Positions 1-12,083 of a stretch of DNA of 64,000 bases are shown here, one piece after another. The DNA is from Vitellaria paradoxa (taxonomy: Eukaryota > Streptophyta > Magnoliopsida > Ericales > Sapotaceae). The translations under genes were made by a program, and so were the position numbers. The notes beneath the pieces are model-generated. The model searched no databases and was not told where the DNA came from. It saw only the letters and a list, made by a program, of their open reading frames with translations. The DNA lies in contig CM034242.1 of NCBI GenBank assembly GCA_019916065.1, positions 14,260,823 through 14,324,822 of the forward strand. Direction: 5' to 3'. Positions within the stretch are counted from its first letter, which is position 1; every line of letters begins with the position of its first letter.

Positions 1-438
1 AATTAAATAGTCTATTCGGTGGATTGCACAAAAAAGACTATTTATGTCAGAGAGGTTTGTGGAAAATTCTAGGAAAATATTTTTGTCAATTCTGTGCAAT
101 TTCAAAGGTTTATCTTAAAAAATTTTTTAACGGGTTAAGTTAAATTATTAATGGCCTAACTCAAGAATTAAGTTCTATATTTTATTAATGACCTAATTCA
201 AAAATTAAGTACGGCCTAAAGTAAAAGGGCTGAGTGCTATTTTGAAAAAAAAATATTTATAAATATACCTATACTATATATATATATATAATTTTTTTCC
301 CAATATTTAGGGGAGCCAGGGACCCTATTGTCAAAGGGTTGTTCCGTCCCTCAGGCCAAGTAATGTGTCCAACATATACCATGGGGTGTCAGGTATGTGT
401 TAGAACTAGAGAAAGTAGCCATAGTTAAGAAGACTAAC
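1..438 (-). other. Intron 3 of the ABCC gene (start of it)
   Basis: After the donor at 438-437 (GTTAGT on the minus strand) no stretch down to base 1 continues the ABCC reading frame, which should resume with the residues after FDSVL. The sequence is AT-rich with a short TA microsatellite near 275-291 and small internal repeats. It is read as intron. Confidence 0.6.
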
Positions 439-3400
439 CAAAACGGAATCAAATGCCGGAAGAAAATCAACTTGGTGGGTCACTAGTAAGATTGTCTTCC
501 CAGAGAGAGCTCCCATCACATATGCCTGATCACAACCCATATTAGCTTTTAATTTTAAAAAGCCATTCTATTAGTAGCATAAATTCCAGCAAGACAGAAG
601 TAGTGATCACATTGAATAAACCAGTTGCAGTATGGGCATCAACAGCACTGAATGGATCATCCAAGAGATATATATCCGCATCTTGATATAAAGCTCGTGC
701 AAGCTGGATCCGCTGCTTCTGCCCACCACTGAGGTTTACACCTCTCTCTCCAATTACAGTGCAGTCACCCAATGGAAGCATCTCGAGGTCCTTTACTAGA
801 AAACACTTTTCAAGTACTTCTTGGTATCTATACTCATCCATGGCAGATCCAAAGAGAATATTTTGTTGTATAGTACCTGTCTGAATCCATGCTGACTGAG
901 AAACAAATGCAGTCTTCCCATGAACTTGAACCTGAAAACAAAGTAGAAGAGTCATAGGTTGAATGACTTACAATATAGAAGCTTTAGCAATCTGAGTTAT
1001 TACCCAACTTCTCTTAAATATTTAGAGATTTCTAGCAACAGGTGAAATTCTACTTTTTGTCCGCTGTTGTAAGCTAAACTATGTAGCAGGCTATTGAGTT
1101 GTGTGCATTAGAAACTGCAACAGCATATGTGCTTGTTGATTATAGACATAAGAATTGTCCCACATTAGAGTTCTAAGAAAGAGTTGTCTGGCTAATACAG
1201 CATAGTATGAGTCCCAACTCATGTGTTTAAGCTTTTGAGTTGGAATGAACTCAACAGGAGTACATTGGTGTCGGATGGTATTGGGTCTATCTCAACCCCA
1301 AAAACTAGCTCATGAGGTGAGGCTTTGTTTCACACTTATATATTAATTACTAGCCTCTTCCACAACCGATATGGGAACGCCCCAACAATTGGAAATTAAA
1401 GAGATGGATGTGTGTTTAATATAACGTAGTATAAGCTCTAAGCCATGAACTTAAGTTTTTTAGTAGGAAAGTGTCTCATACATGCTATATTGTTGCAGTT
1501 TTCAAGGTTCAAAAAATTTGCCAACAGTGCTAAACATGGACAATACATTGATACTTCTCATCTCAAGGGAGTTTCAAAGTGCAAATGAGCGTTTATTGAA
1601 ATCAATCTTTCAAAAATAGCAAGTGAAATGAGAACTTACTATGCCATCAACAAATGACACCTCTCCAAGAATTGTGGCTAACAGGGTAGATTTTCCCGAG
1701 CCAACTCCTCCGCATATAGCTACCTTCTCCCCACGCTTAACAAGCAAATTTATGTTTGTCAAGGTAGAGTTCAAAGAATCAGCACCCCATGAAATCCTGG
1801 CTGAATTGATAACCACAGACTGCTCAGGTTCCTCCCCATGGCTATTTTTCTTGATATGCCTGTTCTGCAGCTCAGGTGCATCAAGAAACCTCACAATCCG
1901 ATTGAACGAAACATTTGCTTCAATGAATACTCCAGCAACATCAGGTACTAATCTTATCGGTTCCTGAACAATACGTAAAGTAGCAAGGAATGTAAAAACG
2001 TTACTTGTATTAAGAGGAATCCCAAGCAAGTAGCAAGCCCAGAAGGTAGCAGCCGATGCTATGATTGGAGACGACCAAAAAAGAACTATATAGTAACCCT
2101 TCTGTGCCTGAACTGAAGATAACCACTTGGATTCTTCTTTCCTTAGCCGTTCTACAGCGTTCTTGGAGTGTGTCTCCCAAGCATACATCTTCAGAACTTT
2201 CATACTCATAAGTGCCTCCGTAATAGCCCTCAGCCTTTCATCTTGTGCCACCATGAGTTTTTTCAGGTAATGATACTGTAATTTGGCCACAGGATAGTTT
2301 CCTAGCACTGTCAATACTATCACTACAATGGCTGCAATAGTTGCCAGCCCCACAGAATAATAGATAATGACCAAGGCAAGGCATGTCTGCAGGCCCGTGG
2401 TCCATATTTGATGAAACCAGTATGGAAATTCACCGATTTTATAAGCATCTACGGTGACATAATTCATTATCTCACCGGGAGAATGAATTTTCTTAGCAGT
2501 ATTCGAGAGTCTTAGTTGCTTCTGATATATTGCAGCAGTTAACAGTGATCTTACTTGAAGCCCAATTAGCCTGGTTCGGAAGTGCCATTGCCTCTCGGAT
2601 AAAGATTCTAAGCATTTTGCGATGAAGAGGCCAGTAGTCAGCACGTAATTCTCGTATTTGAAAGCTTCTTTCCCTTCAGCAACGCCAATGAACGCACAAA
2701 GAAACAGAGGCCCGGTCGACAGTGTGAGTACCTTAATCAATGCAAAGAAGCCAGAAATCAGAATGGCTTTCCTCTGGCAGGAGAGTATTGCCAAAAAAAT
2801 AGGAGAATTTCTCTGGGGATCTTTTTGTCTGCATTTACTCAGTTGCTCCATAAACTGCGAGTAACATGTTTCTGCTTCATCTGTTTGTCGTAAATGCGGA
2901 ATATCTTCGTTCTCAATAGCTTTCTCCGTACCCTTCTTCATTATTGAATTCAACCACCAAAATGACATTCTACTTAGGAAACCAGCTTTAGCAAAAGGAG
3001 TTACATCGCCCCCCTTTGAATTTTTTCTCCCAATGACACTATCTTCTTCACTTCTCAGAGGGGCATAGAAGGCTTGCTCACCAATATCTCCATCAATTTC
3101 TGCATACTTGTGCCCCTTAAATGCGCAAAAGCAGACCAGAATTGCTCCGGGAAAAGTTAACATGTCAAGAACCATTTCGACAGACACTAGTTTATACATT
3201 ATCACTTCCCTTACAGATGCGATGCAGAGGAATCCTGATAGAAGTAAAGCAAGAACCAAAGCAACCCTCATTAATGAGATCTTTCGAGGTTGTCGCTTCC
3301 AAAGGCTCAAGGAGAAACTTAGCAACAACCACACCAACCCCTGGAATAACAGTACCAGCCAACCATGGAGAGGCAAAATGGTCTTCTCTGCACTGAAGTC

Positions 3401-3703
3401 CTCTTTGATAGCCCCAATTGCCATAGCAAAATAAGCCAAACCCAAACTACCATTGAAAATGGCAGAGAAAGCTGACAATGGAGAAATGCTTTGAGATTGC
3501 GAAGAAGATGTGATCTTTCTGTAGGAAAGCTTGCGCGTGAAGAAGAATACAAGAACGAACAGAAGTAGGATGTCAACAGAAGTGACCAGAAAATGGTTTA
3601 TACACGAGTGCAGACTAAAAATGGCCAAAATTCCGGAACTGTACTCGTCTCCAGCCTCGTCTGGATTATTGGAACCTCCACAGAAAACAGTCCAGAGATC
3701 CAT
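439..3703 (-). CDS. ABCC10-like: ABCC-type (MRP) ABC transporter, 5' half, gene runs off the left edge
   Basis: Full-length ABC transporter of subfamily C, which moves glutathione or other organic conjugates, usually at the tonoplast. Three coding exons are visible: 3703-1640 (688 codons), 931-611 (107 codons) and 525-439 (29 codons), all joined in phase 0 at GT-AG introns. Exon 1 encodes a hydrophobic N-terminal TMD0 with about five membrane segments, then TMD1, then the Walker A motif GGVGSGKS near residues 665-672. Exon 2 carries the Q-loop (FVSQSAW), the signature LSGGQ (about 755-759) and Walker B IYLLDDP (about 775-781). Exon 3 carries the H-loop VTHQ (His about 812) and ends at a point where ABCC genes have an intron. 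TMD2 and NBD2 must lie left of base 1. The start [10 protein letters not shown] and the large first exon resemble Arabidopsis ABCC10/MRP14; the subgroup is from memory. No lesion is seen in the 824 visible codons. Confidence 0.93.
932..1639 (-). other. Intron 1 of the ABCC gene with an LTR-like insert
   Basis: Intron bounded by GTAAGT (1639-1634) and TTTTCAG (acceptor AG at 933-932). About 1156-1390 begins TGTCCCACATTAGAG and ends near CGATATGGGAACGCCCCAACA. It resembles the TGTCCCACAT...CCGATGTGGGA type of solo LTR common in plant introns. Flanking TSDs do not match clearly, so the transposon reading is tentative. Confidence 0.45.
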
Positions 3704-4389
3704 AATGTATCTTCTTTGCCTTCAAAAGCTGCAACGTGAAATAGTCAGAAGACAAGAAAATGTTGTTGTTTGTCACAAACCAATAGATGACGTGAAGTAT
3801 ATTGTGAAATGCTTGAGGAGTTTCCATCGCATGTATTTTTTATTTTAAATGAAAGAGACTTAATTGTGACATGAAATGATTGAAGGAAGCATTTTTTTTT
3901 GTTCTTCACACTATTTTTATGACCTTCTTCATACATCGGCTTTAGATTTTTTTCCTTGGGAATTGAAGGATGCTATAATTGAGGAGTTCCATGCTGTGTG
4001 AGACAATTGAAGCAACCAGCTAGCTGTTGTCTTTGGTGCCTTGCTGATACTTAAAGGGTTATCAACAATTAAAACAGATACAACAATCAAATAGTTCAAC
4101 TTATTGGTGGATACCAACTGTGATCTCAAAACATTAGTACAAGCACTAAAAGTAACTTCTAAGCCAATTCCTTGTTTTGGGGGTCAAACTAAGCAGAATT
4201 TCAGCAAGATAACATTGTAGCTGGCTGCTTGAGGTTGGGTAGGTGAAACTGGCAGGCAAATACAAGCTTCACAGTGGAAAGGGGGCCATTCGCCTGCCTC
4301 ACATTGGATGGCAAGGGAGATGCTGGGCAGTTCATAACAGTAGGTTCTCTTACTGGCAAGAAGCCTTTTAAGACCGTGATCATTTCAGA
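3704..4389. other. ABCC 5' leader and upstream DNA
   Basis: Sequence immediately 5' of the ABCC start codon on the minus strand. It holds the 5' leader, and possibly the end of a leader intron, but no TATA box or exon could be fixed. No other gene is seen. Confidence 0.4.
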
Positions 4390-5274
4390 CAGTGGCGGAC
4401 CCAAGATTTGAGGTTCGACGGGAATGAACAAAGAATTTAAAGTCAGTGGGGTGGATACAAAAATTTAGAATAGGCTAAATTTAGAAAAAAAAAAATAATT
4501 TTTTTTTGATAATTTTTTTTTGGGACAAACTACCCAAGCTACAATTCAGGAAAGCCCTAAGGTCGGTTTACCTCTTAGTTCAGGTGCAAAAACAAACAAT
4601 ATCTTCATGGTTGGTGAAATTTTGTGCCTATTATTGTTAATTTCATAATTAGGTAGGTAATTATGAAGAACAAGGTTCCATCATTATTGTTAGACACTCC
4701 TTTTTTTTTTTTTTTAACCTAGTAACCATTATTGTTAATTTAATAATGAGATAGACAACGATGAAGAACAAGATTCCATTATTGTTGATTTAATGATAGG
4801 AAATGACGAAGAATAAGTAGGAACCGACAAGCTTGCGTTTGGAGTAGCATTTTTGTTTATGACAAAAATATGAAAAATGAGATCATTATATTGCTCGCGT
4901 CAAGATGGTCCCTAAAGGGAAGTTTATTTTCTTGAATCTCTACTTTCTTGACAAAGAGTCTACTGACTCCACTCACCCTCAAAATTTCCGTGAGGAGTAG
5001 TGTACTTTTGGGTTGTTTTTGTAAATTTATCCTAAAGAATATATGTCCCAGACATTTTGTCCCATTATCTTAACTAATTACAAGTTCTACCATTTTCTAT
5101 TTAATATATGCCTAATTATCTTCTCAACTTTTCAACTTTACCTTTTCAGCCACTTTTGTTTCTCTCCCCCTCTCTCCAAAAAAAAAAAAAAATAATAATA
5201 ATAATAATAAACAATGATGTTGTAAATGTTTGGTAGCTTAACTCCAGTACTATAAAATCTTGAGTTCGTCACTG
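4390..5274. mobile_element. hAT-like non-autonomous element (CAGTGGCGGA termini)
   Basis: The left end CAGTGGCGGACCCAAGATTT and the reverse complement of the right end CAGTGACGAACTCAAGATTT are matching terminal inverted repeats. This terminus type is widespread in plant hAT-related non-autonomous elements. No coding sequence is present. An 8-bp TSD is not evident, which is the main weakness. Within it, about 4632-4694 and 4729-4799 are diverged direct repeats around the motif GAAGAACAAG. Confidence 0.55.
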
Positions 5275-5673
5275 TACATATAGTAATCTTATAATGCATT
5301 TTCCTAAAAAATAATATGCTAGAAGATTCGAAGAATTGAAGCGTTTCAGGGGGACAATATATGTCACGATGCCTTGGTTACAAGGGCATAATGAAGAACC
5401 GATATGATGTTGGAAACCAAATCTTTTTGCAAAAGAGTTCCTACAACTAAAGGACTAGCTGTTGCTTGAAACTTTTTGCCAATTCAAATAAACAATTTCT
5501 TTCCCACCCACGGAGCTATTAATCCAAAAACAAAGAAATTAATGGTTGATATATCCAAAAATAATTACATATTTACAAAATAATGTCTCAATTCATCCTC
5601 TTTTATCATGGATGTGATATAGTGATGAATTGGATATGAACAGCTAGGTCCAACAAAATTTCAATCTTGGACA

Positions 5674-6886
5674 TGTTAAAATATTTTATATTAGATATGG
5701 GATATTTTTTATATATATTGCTTATATTAAAATATTCTCTATCTTACTTTTAGTAAGTAATTAGGTTTATTTAACTATGTAAATCATTACTATACATACC
5801 TCTTATTGTAAGCTTATTTAAAAATTTCTTCGTTACCTTTATGATATATATGACAAGATGTAGACATTACAATTTCTCTCTCTAATTCTATTATATCTTA
5901 TCTCTTTTATTTTTTATTTCAACATGTAATGTAAACATTACATTTTCTCTCCCCAACTCTATTATTTTCTTGTCTTTTATTTTTTATTTTAACATGGTAT
6001 CAGAGCGTATGGTTTTCGATTTTGGATAGTTTATATTTTGAGTCACAGTAAAGTTTTTTTTGCGTTATATTTCTCCGCTGGTATTTTTTTTTTCAGAGTC
6101 TTGCTCTATCATAACACCACGACAACCTTTGCAAAAATATTTTTCTTCCACTGTCCGAATCGGTTCTTAGGGTTTTTTGACCCTTCTTATTTTGATTCTG
6201 ACATTTGTTTCTTTGTATTTCACCATCTTAGTACACTTTTTATTTAGGATGACATTTCAGCATTATATTGTCCATCCTAATTATAGTACTATTCTCGACG
6301 AAATCAACTATAGTATGCTAACAGATGTCAATCTTTCTTATTGGCTGTAAATTTTGGAGAGTAAAGTGCTGCTATTTTCTTCCGATGTTTTTTAGTTTTA
6401 TATTTCTTGTTCCATCTTCACACACCGTATACACTGTTTGGTTATTTTTCGATCTTCAGTCTGAAAAATAATAATACCAGTGGCAGTGAAATTTATTCAG
6501 GAATTCACTGTCAAAACTTTGTCGTTATCAACAGCTACACAACTCTAAATTCTGCACTTACAGCTTTTTCTACTATTCAGCTCAACTGTTTTTGAAATGC
6601 TCGTATATCCAAACTTAAGTTGGTTTACCATCTTGAGTTTGAGAGAGAGTGTTAGAATATTTTATATTAGATATGAGATATTCTTTATATATATTCGCTA
6701 TCTTACTTTTTAGTAAGTAGTTAGGTCTATTTTGGTATGTAAATCATTACTATACATATCCGTTATTGTAAGCCTATTTAAAAGCATCTTTTTTACCTTT
6801 ATGATATATATGACAAAATATACATCTTACAATTTCTCTCTCTAATTCTATTATTTCTTGTCTCTTTTATTTTTTTTGTTTCAACA
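5674..6886 (+). mobile_element. Non-autonomous LTR retrotransposon (TRIM-like), 1.2 kb
   Basis: The 5' LTR is 5674-5994 (TGTTAAAATA to TTTTAACA) and the 3' LTR 6650-6886 (TGTTAGAATA to TTTCAACA). The 5' LTR is about 84 bp longer because of an internal duplication of its last third. Directly after the 5' LTR is TGGTATCAGAGC (5995-6006), the classic primer-binding site for initiator tRNA-Met. A GAGAGAGAG purine tract abuts the 3' LTR. Flanking 5-mers GGACA and AGACA form a TSD with one mismatch. The 655-bp interior has no gag or pol similarity, so it must have been moved by another element's proteins. The paralogous segment near 25740 lacks the insert. Confidence 0.88.
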
Positions 6887-7077
6887 AGACAAAGTTTCAT
6901 TTTTCTAATTTATTTCATATATTCTATGACCGGAACGACAGAATATATGTTACACCATGATTATTAATAAAAAGAGATTTTAAAAAATAGCTTATTTGAC
7001 TTTTCTATTAACCCTTATGGACTAAATCGAAAACAATTCATGATGAGAGGATACATGCCACCGTTGATACTAATTTA

Positions 7078-7383
7078 GGTGGTATTTGATTAATTATTCT
7101 ATTTTTTATTTTTATTTTATGTATTAAAAATCTCAAAACGAGAAAAAAATACTCTATTTTTCTTATTTTGAGTTAAAAATTCTCAAAACGACTTTTTATC
7201 TTTTTTATTTTATGTGTAAACTCATTTTTTATTTTCTAAAATAAACTTTGAAAACATAAGTAACAAAATGAGTTTTGAACTGATTTCCTTATTTTTAAAA
7301 GTATGAAATGAAAAATGAATTCGAAACAGAAAATAAAAACAAAAATAAAAAATGAAAAACAGTAAAATAAATCAAATGGCATC
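7078..7383. mobile_element. Tourist/Harbinger-like MITE, 306 bp
   Basis: Ends GGTGGTATTTGATTAAT and, reverse-complemented, GATGCCATTTGATTTAT form imperfect terminal inverted repeats. TTA is duplicated at 7075-7077 and 7384-7386. It belongs to the same family as the element at 32908-33245. Present in copy 1 of the duplication only. Confidence 0.75.
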
Positions 7384-7810
7384 TTAGTGATTTGTTCTCA
7401 AGACGTTACTCTCTCCACCATAAGCAAAAGTACGTTCTAATTCAACAAGAATAATGTTTAGTACTCCCCGACCTGTAGAATCAAATAGCAAATAAGCTTT
7501 CTAAACCAGCTTATGTTTTTGACAGACATGCTGCACAGAGAATGGATCATGCTTCAAAAACATTGGACGTGTCACGTACGTGTGAGTTTATAAAGAAGAA
7601 CCAACAAAACTGACTCGAAGAAATTAGCAAGCACTGATCAAACTAATGTACACATAACGAACGAAGCTATATATGAAATCTCCATTCCATAGAGCTTAAA
7701 AGAAAAATTCCGTACCAGGGCTTGGCTGAGATCATATCTTCTTTCCCTCAACTTGCGCCGGAGACTGAAAATTAAGTAGAGAAGCCTATGACATGTAAAA
7801 AGCCAGTTTA

Positions 7811-8117
7811 GGGCCCGTTTGGAGGCTCAAAAATTAGCAACCAATTTTTTTCACTTTTTTGAATTGTGAGAATAAAAAATAAAACAAAAAGTTATCACTT
7901 TTTTTATTTGCTACAGTAAAAAATATACCAAATACACAAAAAGTTACCACTTTTTTATTTGTTACAGTAAAAAGTTTACCAAATACCTAAAAGTTACCGA
8001 AAAATGCTAAAAATACACTTTGTTCCACCAAATACACAAAAATGTAACTAAAAAAACACACAAAAAATTATCAAAAATTTCACTTTTTTTCTTATTTTTG
8101 AACCTCCAAACTACCTC
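7811..8117. mobile_element. Tourist/Harbinger-like MITE, 307 bp, with empty site in window
   Basis: Terminal inverted repeats GGGCCCGTTTGGAGG at the left and GAGGTAGTTTGGAGG at the right (reverse complement). TSD TTA at 7808-7810 and 8118-8120. The paralogous stretch near 26250 reads CTGTTTAGTTCAACTGG with a single TTA and no insert, confirming both boundaries. No coding content. Confidence 0.88.
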
Positions 8118-8220
8118 TTAGTTCAACTGGAATATTCTTACAACTTGTGAAGGGTCTCATTGATTGATAGAAGCGACTTTTGAGGTTCATGTCGTTATAA
8201 TGAGAATTTAATGGGGGGTG

Positions 8221-9246
8221 TGCGTAAGTGTTTCTTATGAAAAATGCTTGTCCTCGGTCCTCGCCTCCGATAGTTACAAATGTTATTGTATTATTATAAT
8301 TACTTTTAAACAAATTAATCCATATATATATATATATATATTTATTTTTAAATTTATTTTTACAGAAAAATATGTATTCTTAAAATTTTTATATTTTCCT
8401 TTTCTTTTTATTATATATATATATATATATTTTTTTTCCTTTTCTTCCTCTTGCTTTATAATCTTTCTACGTTTGTTATTTTTTTAACAATCGTTCAGCA
8501 AACCAGAACAGAAACACACGTCTGCGTAACCCACACAAACACCACACAAGCCTAATCACAGCTGTAACCAAACAATCCGCTCCACATAGACAGAAGCAAA
8601 GACTTCTACGGAGCTGTGACCAAACAATCCGCTCCATCTGGGCAGCAGCAAAGACTTGTACGGGGCATGAATTTAAGTCTCTGCCGTGGACTCGGGCTGC
8701 GGTCGAGAGTCGACTGCAGCCGCTGCAGTCTGAGTGTTTTTATTTTCGAAACGTTTTTATCTTTTAAAACGATACCGTTTCACTTAAATTCTGTATTCAA
8801 ATATAAAAATTTAAATAGAATAATATTATTTTAAAGAAAAAAACATCAAAATAGAATCGTTTTGAGTCGATTACAGCTGCCGCAAACGACCCCTCCAGCC
8901 CCCCTCTCTTCTCTGCCGTTGCCGTGTAACTCGCGGAAAAAATTGGATTTTTGGTGGGTGGTGCCTGACATTGGTTTCAATGTCAAATTGATTGGCATCC
9001 AGATTCCTGAATTTTGGTCCAACACCTCAAAACTCATGTCTCCAAACTCGCGTTGACCCCCATTTAGAATGGAAAAAAAAAATTGAAAAAGGGGAAAATT
9101 ATTAAAAATTTAAAAAAATATTTACTTTTTACTTTATTATACGAATTACAAACTTACAATTTATTTTATTTAATTTTATCTTACTTTTTATTACCTTAAA
9201 TGTACTCTAAAATTAAAGTTATTCTCTTTTTTTTTTTCAAACAAAT
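8221..9246. repeat. Non-coding; duplication copy 1 (middle block) and AT-rich flank
   Basis: About 8480-8700 matches 30745-30990 and 32140-32300: shared CCTAATCACAG, TGTAACCAAACA and later AAGTCTCTGCC/AAGTCCCTACC anchors in the same order. It also contains an internal direct repeat, GTGACCAAACAATCCGCTCC against GTAACCAAACAATCCGCTCC. TA microsatellites lie at 8322-8340 and 8413-8430. Around 8865-8940 is less AT-rich but encodes nothing I recognise. Confidence 0.55.
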
Positions 9247-9249
9247 TAA

Positions 9250-9385
9250 GAGGGCGTTTGGAGTGAAAACGTGAGATAAAATAAGATAATTTAAGATAAA
9301 TTATGAATTCTTAATTCATACAGTATGATAAAAAAATAAATAATTTTTATAAATTTTTAAAAAATTTTAGAGTGCCAAATGCAAC
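9250..9385. mobile_element. Small Tourist-like MITE, 136 bp
   Basis: Left end AGGGCGTTTGGAGTG-like and right end reverse complement GTTGCATTTGGCACTC are imperfect inverted repeats. TAA is duplicated at 9247-9249 and 9386-9388. Confidence 0.6.
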
Positions 9386-9420
9386 TAAGGGGGTGTGTTT
9401 GATTTACCAGACTTTATTAA

Positions 9421-9773
9421 GGCCCTGTTTAGTTAGACCAAAAATCACCGAAAGTTACAAAAAATTACAAATATCTACTTACTTTTACAAACTTTTTCAT
9501 TTTTATTTTTCACGCATTTATATTCAAAATTTAAATTTTACAAACTTTTACAAAAAGAAAAAAACTGTAAAAAGTTATCCAAATTTTCTCACTTTTTCAA
9601 TATTTGTCAATTTTTCGTATTGATTTTTTATCACAATAGTTGGAATGGCTTACTTTTCACCATTCTAACATATTGTTTTGATTAAATTTTTTTAGTTTTT
9701 CAAACACTAAAAAGTGACTGATATTTTTCACTGTTTCTAACTTTTGATCACTTTTGGCTGTCCAAACGATCTC
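9421..9773. mobile_element. Tourist/Harbinger-like MITE, 353 bp
   Basis: Left end GGCCCTGTTTAGTTAGACCA and right end (reverse complement) GAGATCGTTTGGACAGCCAA form inverted repeats that stay recognisable for about 35 bp. TSD TAA at 9418-9420 and 9774-9776. It sits 35 bp from the preceding MITE. Confidence 0.7.
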
Positions 9774-9776
9774 TAA

Positions 9777-11007
9777 AAATTACAAAAAGTTACCAATTTC
9801 AATTAAATTTCATTATATATCACTTTTATATTAATTTTTTTTAATTTTTGATATACTTTTTTACCATTCAAACAACACAAGCAAACTTTAGCAACGAAAC
9901 AAAAGTCACAATCATTTATCCATCTTTTCTCTTCTTGTACAAACACACACACACATACATGAATAATTATCACGCTCTGTTTTTAAGTTTTTGCATTTTA
10001 AAAATTAATATTTATATTAGGTTAACGGTATTTGTATTTCTCCGTTAATTTTTTACTCCACAATAATTAATTTAATAAATATAAAAAAATATTTATCCAT
10101 TTTCGAAGTGTTTTAATTGTTGAAACTCACGTAAAATAGAAGCTATTATCGTAACTTTATTTTTTTTTTATCTTTTATCAATTGATTTAAATATTATTTT
10201 ACATTTAAATGTGAGAACTTTATATAGTTCAGTTTTTATAAGTGTTTTAATAGTTCATCTAAAATAAAAAATTTAATACTAAATAAATATAAAAAATATT
10301 TATCAATTTTTTGCGTGTTTTAAAAGTTTAATTTAGATTAAAATAAAAAAATATTTTAATTCTTTTATTTTTTTATTCACGTGAATAAAAATTTATTTTA
10401 ATTATTATAACTTTATTAACTTAAAATAAAACACTATTTTAATCACTTTAATACCAAGTTAATCACTAAAAATAATAAATATTTATCAATTTTATTGAAT
10501 TTCACTGAAAAATTAAAATTATTTTAATAGTTTATTGTCGAGTTTTACTTATAATAAAAAATACTTTAATTATTAAATTTTAGTAGTAACTAAAATAAAC
10601 AAATATGAAACAATTTATCAGCGTTATGAATTTTGAATCTTTGAATTTCACTTAAAATAAAGTTATTTGAATTATTTAACAAATAAACAAATTTGAATTA
10701 TAAAAAGCTATTTTAGTTATTTTAGTACTAAATAAATAAATAAAAATAAAAAATGTTTATCAATTTTAGGAATGTTTTTTATTCGTCGAATTTCTCTTAA
10801 AATAATATTTAAATTTATTTAAATTACTTTAAATTTTTATTTTTTATTCATTAATCGATCTAAGTAAATTTATGTTATATACATATTCATCCAAACTACT
10901 AACTAAATAAAACTCAAAATATTCAACTAAATTTTTTAAGATATGTTAATCGAAAAGTTTTTCTTCTAAGGAGTGTTTAAAAATTGATATTTTTTAATTT
11001 TTTTCAA
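9777..11007. repeat. AT-rich non-coding; duplication copy 1 (right block 10050-10560)
   Basis: About 10050-10560 matches 33680-34225 in the same orientation, with long shared runs such as TTTAATACTAAATAAA and TTTTAAAAGTTTAATTTA in the same order. The rest is low-complexity AT-rich DNA with no ORF of interest. Confidence 0.65.
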
Positions 11008-11440
11008 GATATTTAATAACTAATAGGATCTAAAATTTTGAAAAAAAAATTAAAACTCATAAATTATCATACTTTTTCAATTTGAACTTTTTGTTTAAAA
11101 TTTCAACTATATAAGAAACATAATACTAATTTTGTTCAGAGTGCCATAGGCACAGGTTATTCCTAATAACTGATAAGGTCTAAAGTTTAAAAAAAAAAAA
11201 AAGTTAAAACGCATGAATTATTATACTTTTTTTTATTTGAACTTTTTATCTAAAGTTTCAACCATATAAGAAACTTAATACTAATTTTGTTAAGTTGATA
11301 AGGTTTAAAGTTTTGGAAAAAAAATTAAAACTCATGAATTATTATACTTTTTTTGATTTGAATTTTTTGTCTAAAGTTTCAACTATATAAGAAACTTGAT
11401 AATAATTTTGTTTAAAGTGCGGTAACCACATGTTATTACA
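11008..11440. repeat. Tandem minisatellite, three units of about 125-150 bp
   Basis: Three diverged units, each with GATAAGGTCTAAAG-like, AAAACTCATGAATTATTAT-like and CAACTATATAAGAAACTT-like motifs, start near 11018, 11168 and 11293. Two copies end in similar TTTTGTT-AGTGC-ACA text. Non-coding. Confidence 0.7.
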
Positions 11441-12083
11441 AGTATATGTATAAATAGAAACCGGCCTTGAAACTAACCTAAATAAATTGTGCAATATCTA
11501 AATAGAAATAAGTAAATTATTTTAATTTTATATTTTTAATATATATAAAAATTAAGAAAAATTATTTAATTTCAGAGAGCTTGATAGATGGCCTAAATTT
11601 TGGCTGTAAACAAAATTTATGCAGAGGCGTTTTCTTAAACTAACTATAAAAACTTTTTAACACCAAAATGAAAATATTTTTAAATATTTTTTTCATAATT
11701 ATTATACATATTGAAAAAAAACATATAATTTCATTTAACATCATAAAATGAAAATAATATGCATGTTTTTATTTTACATACATAGTATAATTTGTTTAGA
11801 TATGTTTTAAAGATATTCTATTAATTATTTTACATGGTCAACTTAATCAAAAGTTATTTATTAAGAATTAACCAAACAACCAAACAATATAGTGGAAGGA
11901 ATTTGAAATCACAGAAACAGCTAAAGAAATTTAAAAATTACAACGCACATTAATCGAAAAAGGCAAAGCACTCAACAAATGTGAGAAAAAGAAATAAAAA
12001 ATTGAAAAATAACATTGACAACTAAAAAAAAATGATCAAAAAAGGGGTCAGGGTGAAGAAGAAAACCAATGTTTGGAATGATT
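11441..12083. other. AT-rich intergenic DNA
   Basis: No gene, RNA or repeat boundary is recognised here. Composition is low-complexity and AT-rich. Confidence 0.5.

Larger units (their letters stand above)
5275..8220. repeat. Segmental duplication, copy 1 (left block)
   Basis: Matches 25365-26370 in the same orientation. Shared anchors include GAATTGAAGCGTTTCAGGG, GATATGATGTTGGAAACCAA-like and CCAATTCAAATAAACAATTT stretches. It is longer than copy 2 because it carries three extra insertions (5674-6886, 7078-7383, 7811-8117), for two of which copy 2 shows the unoccupied site. It is non-coding and lies 5' of the ABCC gene. Confidence 0.8.

Noticed and set aside
1156..1390. Cassandra-type TRIM (5S rRNA promoter carrying) in the ABCC intron
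   Set aside because: No 5S rRNA internal promoter text could be found in it.
1641..3848. Plus-strand ORFs of 68-108 codons opposite the ABCC exon
   Set aside because: Shadow frames of the minus-strand transporter exon.
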